Shown here: positions 4,766 to 5,112 of the stretch, in pieces
How the letters are laid out: each line of letters begins with the position of its first letter
How positions within the stretch are numbered: position 1 is the first letter of the stretch
From: JBGTKH01 sp041744735
GTDB lineage: Bacteria; Planctomycetota; Planctomycetia; Pirellulales; Pirellulaceae
NCBI GenBank assembly: GCA_041744735.1
Contig: JBGTKH010000379.1
Location: forward strand, 1-5,112
Direction of reading: 5' to 3'
DNA length: 5,112 nucleotides
The notes under the pieces: model-generated
What the model was told of the DNA's origin: nothing
Databases searched by the model: none
What the model saw: only the letters and a program-made list of their open reading frames with translations
Made by a program: the position numbers and the translations under genes

Positions 4766-5023
4766 TCACAACCGTTCCTCGCGTAACTCGTCCCAGAATT
4801 CTTGCGACGTCGACTTGTGCGGACCAACACGCGCCGCCTCGGCAGCCGTTGACAGTTCGCTGGCCCATTCTGAGCGAGCGACGTCTTGCGTTTCTTTCGG
4901 AACGACACACGTTAGACGCGCCGCGGGCCGACCGCGAACGGTAATAACAATTTCCTCGCCTTCGGCGGCGCGTTGAACCAATTGGCTGAGGTTGCTCTTG
5001 GCTTCGCGTAGATTCGTAATCAT
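4766..5023 (-). CDS. Phd/YefM-family antitoxin
   Basis: This 85-residue protein is the antitoxin of the adjacent PIN toxin. The N-terminal Phd/YefM DNA-binding domain is seen in MITNLREAKSNLSQLVQRAA and in EGEEIVITVRGRPAARL (residues 21-37). The charged tail SQEFWDELREERL is the usual toxin-binding extension. Length and start are normal for the family. No clear Shine-Dalgarno sequence precedes ATG 5023; the bases before it read ACTACAGTGACTAC, a direct repeat of ACTAC. The upstream sequence switches to a nitrilase gene fragment 13 bases before the start, so any promoter must lie largely in that fragment. The antitoxin is intact while its toxin is truncated, a combination that is harmless to the cell and could protect against related toxins. 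Confidence 0.85.
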   Translation of the reverse strand: MITNLREAKSNLSQLVQRAAEGEEIVITVRGRPAARLTCVVPKETQDVARSEWASELSTAAEAARVGPHKSTSQEFWDELREERL

Positions 5024-5036
5024 GTAGTCACTGTAG

Positions 5037-5112
5037 TTAGGCGTGCATCACAAGACGCGCCTGACGCCGCTGGATGCGACGGCCTACTCGCCGGGCCGCA
5101 CGATCGAGACGT
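5037..5112 (+). pseudogene. 5'-truncated second nitrilase gene copy (runs off window)
   Basis: The 76 bases match codons 113-138 of the nitrilase at 56-907 at 70 of 76 positions, without gaps. The translation LGVHHKTRLTPLDATAYSPG continues as RTIET and differs by one residue, Ala to Thr. Five of the six substitutions are synonymous. The frame is preceded directly by TAG (5034-5036), and the N-terminal 112 codons, including catalytic Glu43, are absent. This copy therefore cannot encode a working enzyme unless a distant 5' part lies elsewhere. Its right end is outside the window. Confidence 0.85.

Overview
The window looks like a piece of a moderately GC-rich bacterial chromosome, most likely a planctomycete. 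That placement is an inference. It rests on the style of the proteins, on a two-part hypothetical protein (1214-2056) that resembles planctomycete conserved hypotheticals I know, and on the mixture of degraded transposases and toxin-antitoxin modules. No rRNA, tRNA or CRISPR array is visible.

Layout. (i) 1-907: the last codons of an upstream gene overlap, by an ATGA junction, a complete carbon-nitrogen hydrolase (nitrilase superfamily) gene with its Glu-Lys-Cys triad. (ii) 908-2056: a gene-poor leader, a possible 40-codon ORF, and the hypothetical protein gene. (iii) 2057-2502: a 446-base non-coding stretch with an 11-bp tandem repeat, a pair of competing hairpins and a REP-like hairpin. (iv) 2503-3120: a protein of the PixA/AidA 'inclusion body' family that carries a signal peptide. 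An IS21-type transposase (IstA) remnant follows its stop codon directly. (v) 3252-3287: a repeat and hairpin element sharing a motif with the one before the AidA gene. (vi) 3349-4113, minus strand: a higB-higA toxin-antitoxin operon with a promoter overlapped by a perfect 17-bp palindrome. (vii) 4120-4431, plus strand: a decayed REP-associated tyrosine transposase (RAYT). (viii) 4463-5023, minus strand: a Phd/YefM antitoxin followed by a VapC-like PIN toxin that lacks its C-terminal third. (ix) 5037-5112: a second, 5'-truncated copy of part of the nitrilase gene, 70/76 identical to 392-467, running off the window.

The left part is ordinary genome with one probable operon. From about 2400 to the right end it is a mosaic of mobile-element debris and toxin-antitoxin modules, ending at a breakpoint in a nitrilase paralogue. 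The observations most worth following are the near-identical nitrilase fragment with mostly synonymous differences, the secreted form of AidA in a bed of repeat and IS debris, and the compact higBA promoter/operator that leaves the toxin mRNA almost without a leader. I do not see convincing evidence of a wholly new multi-gene system.
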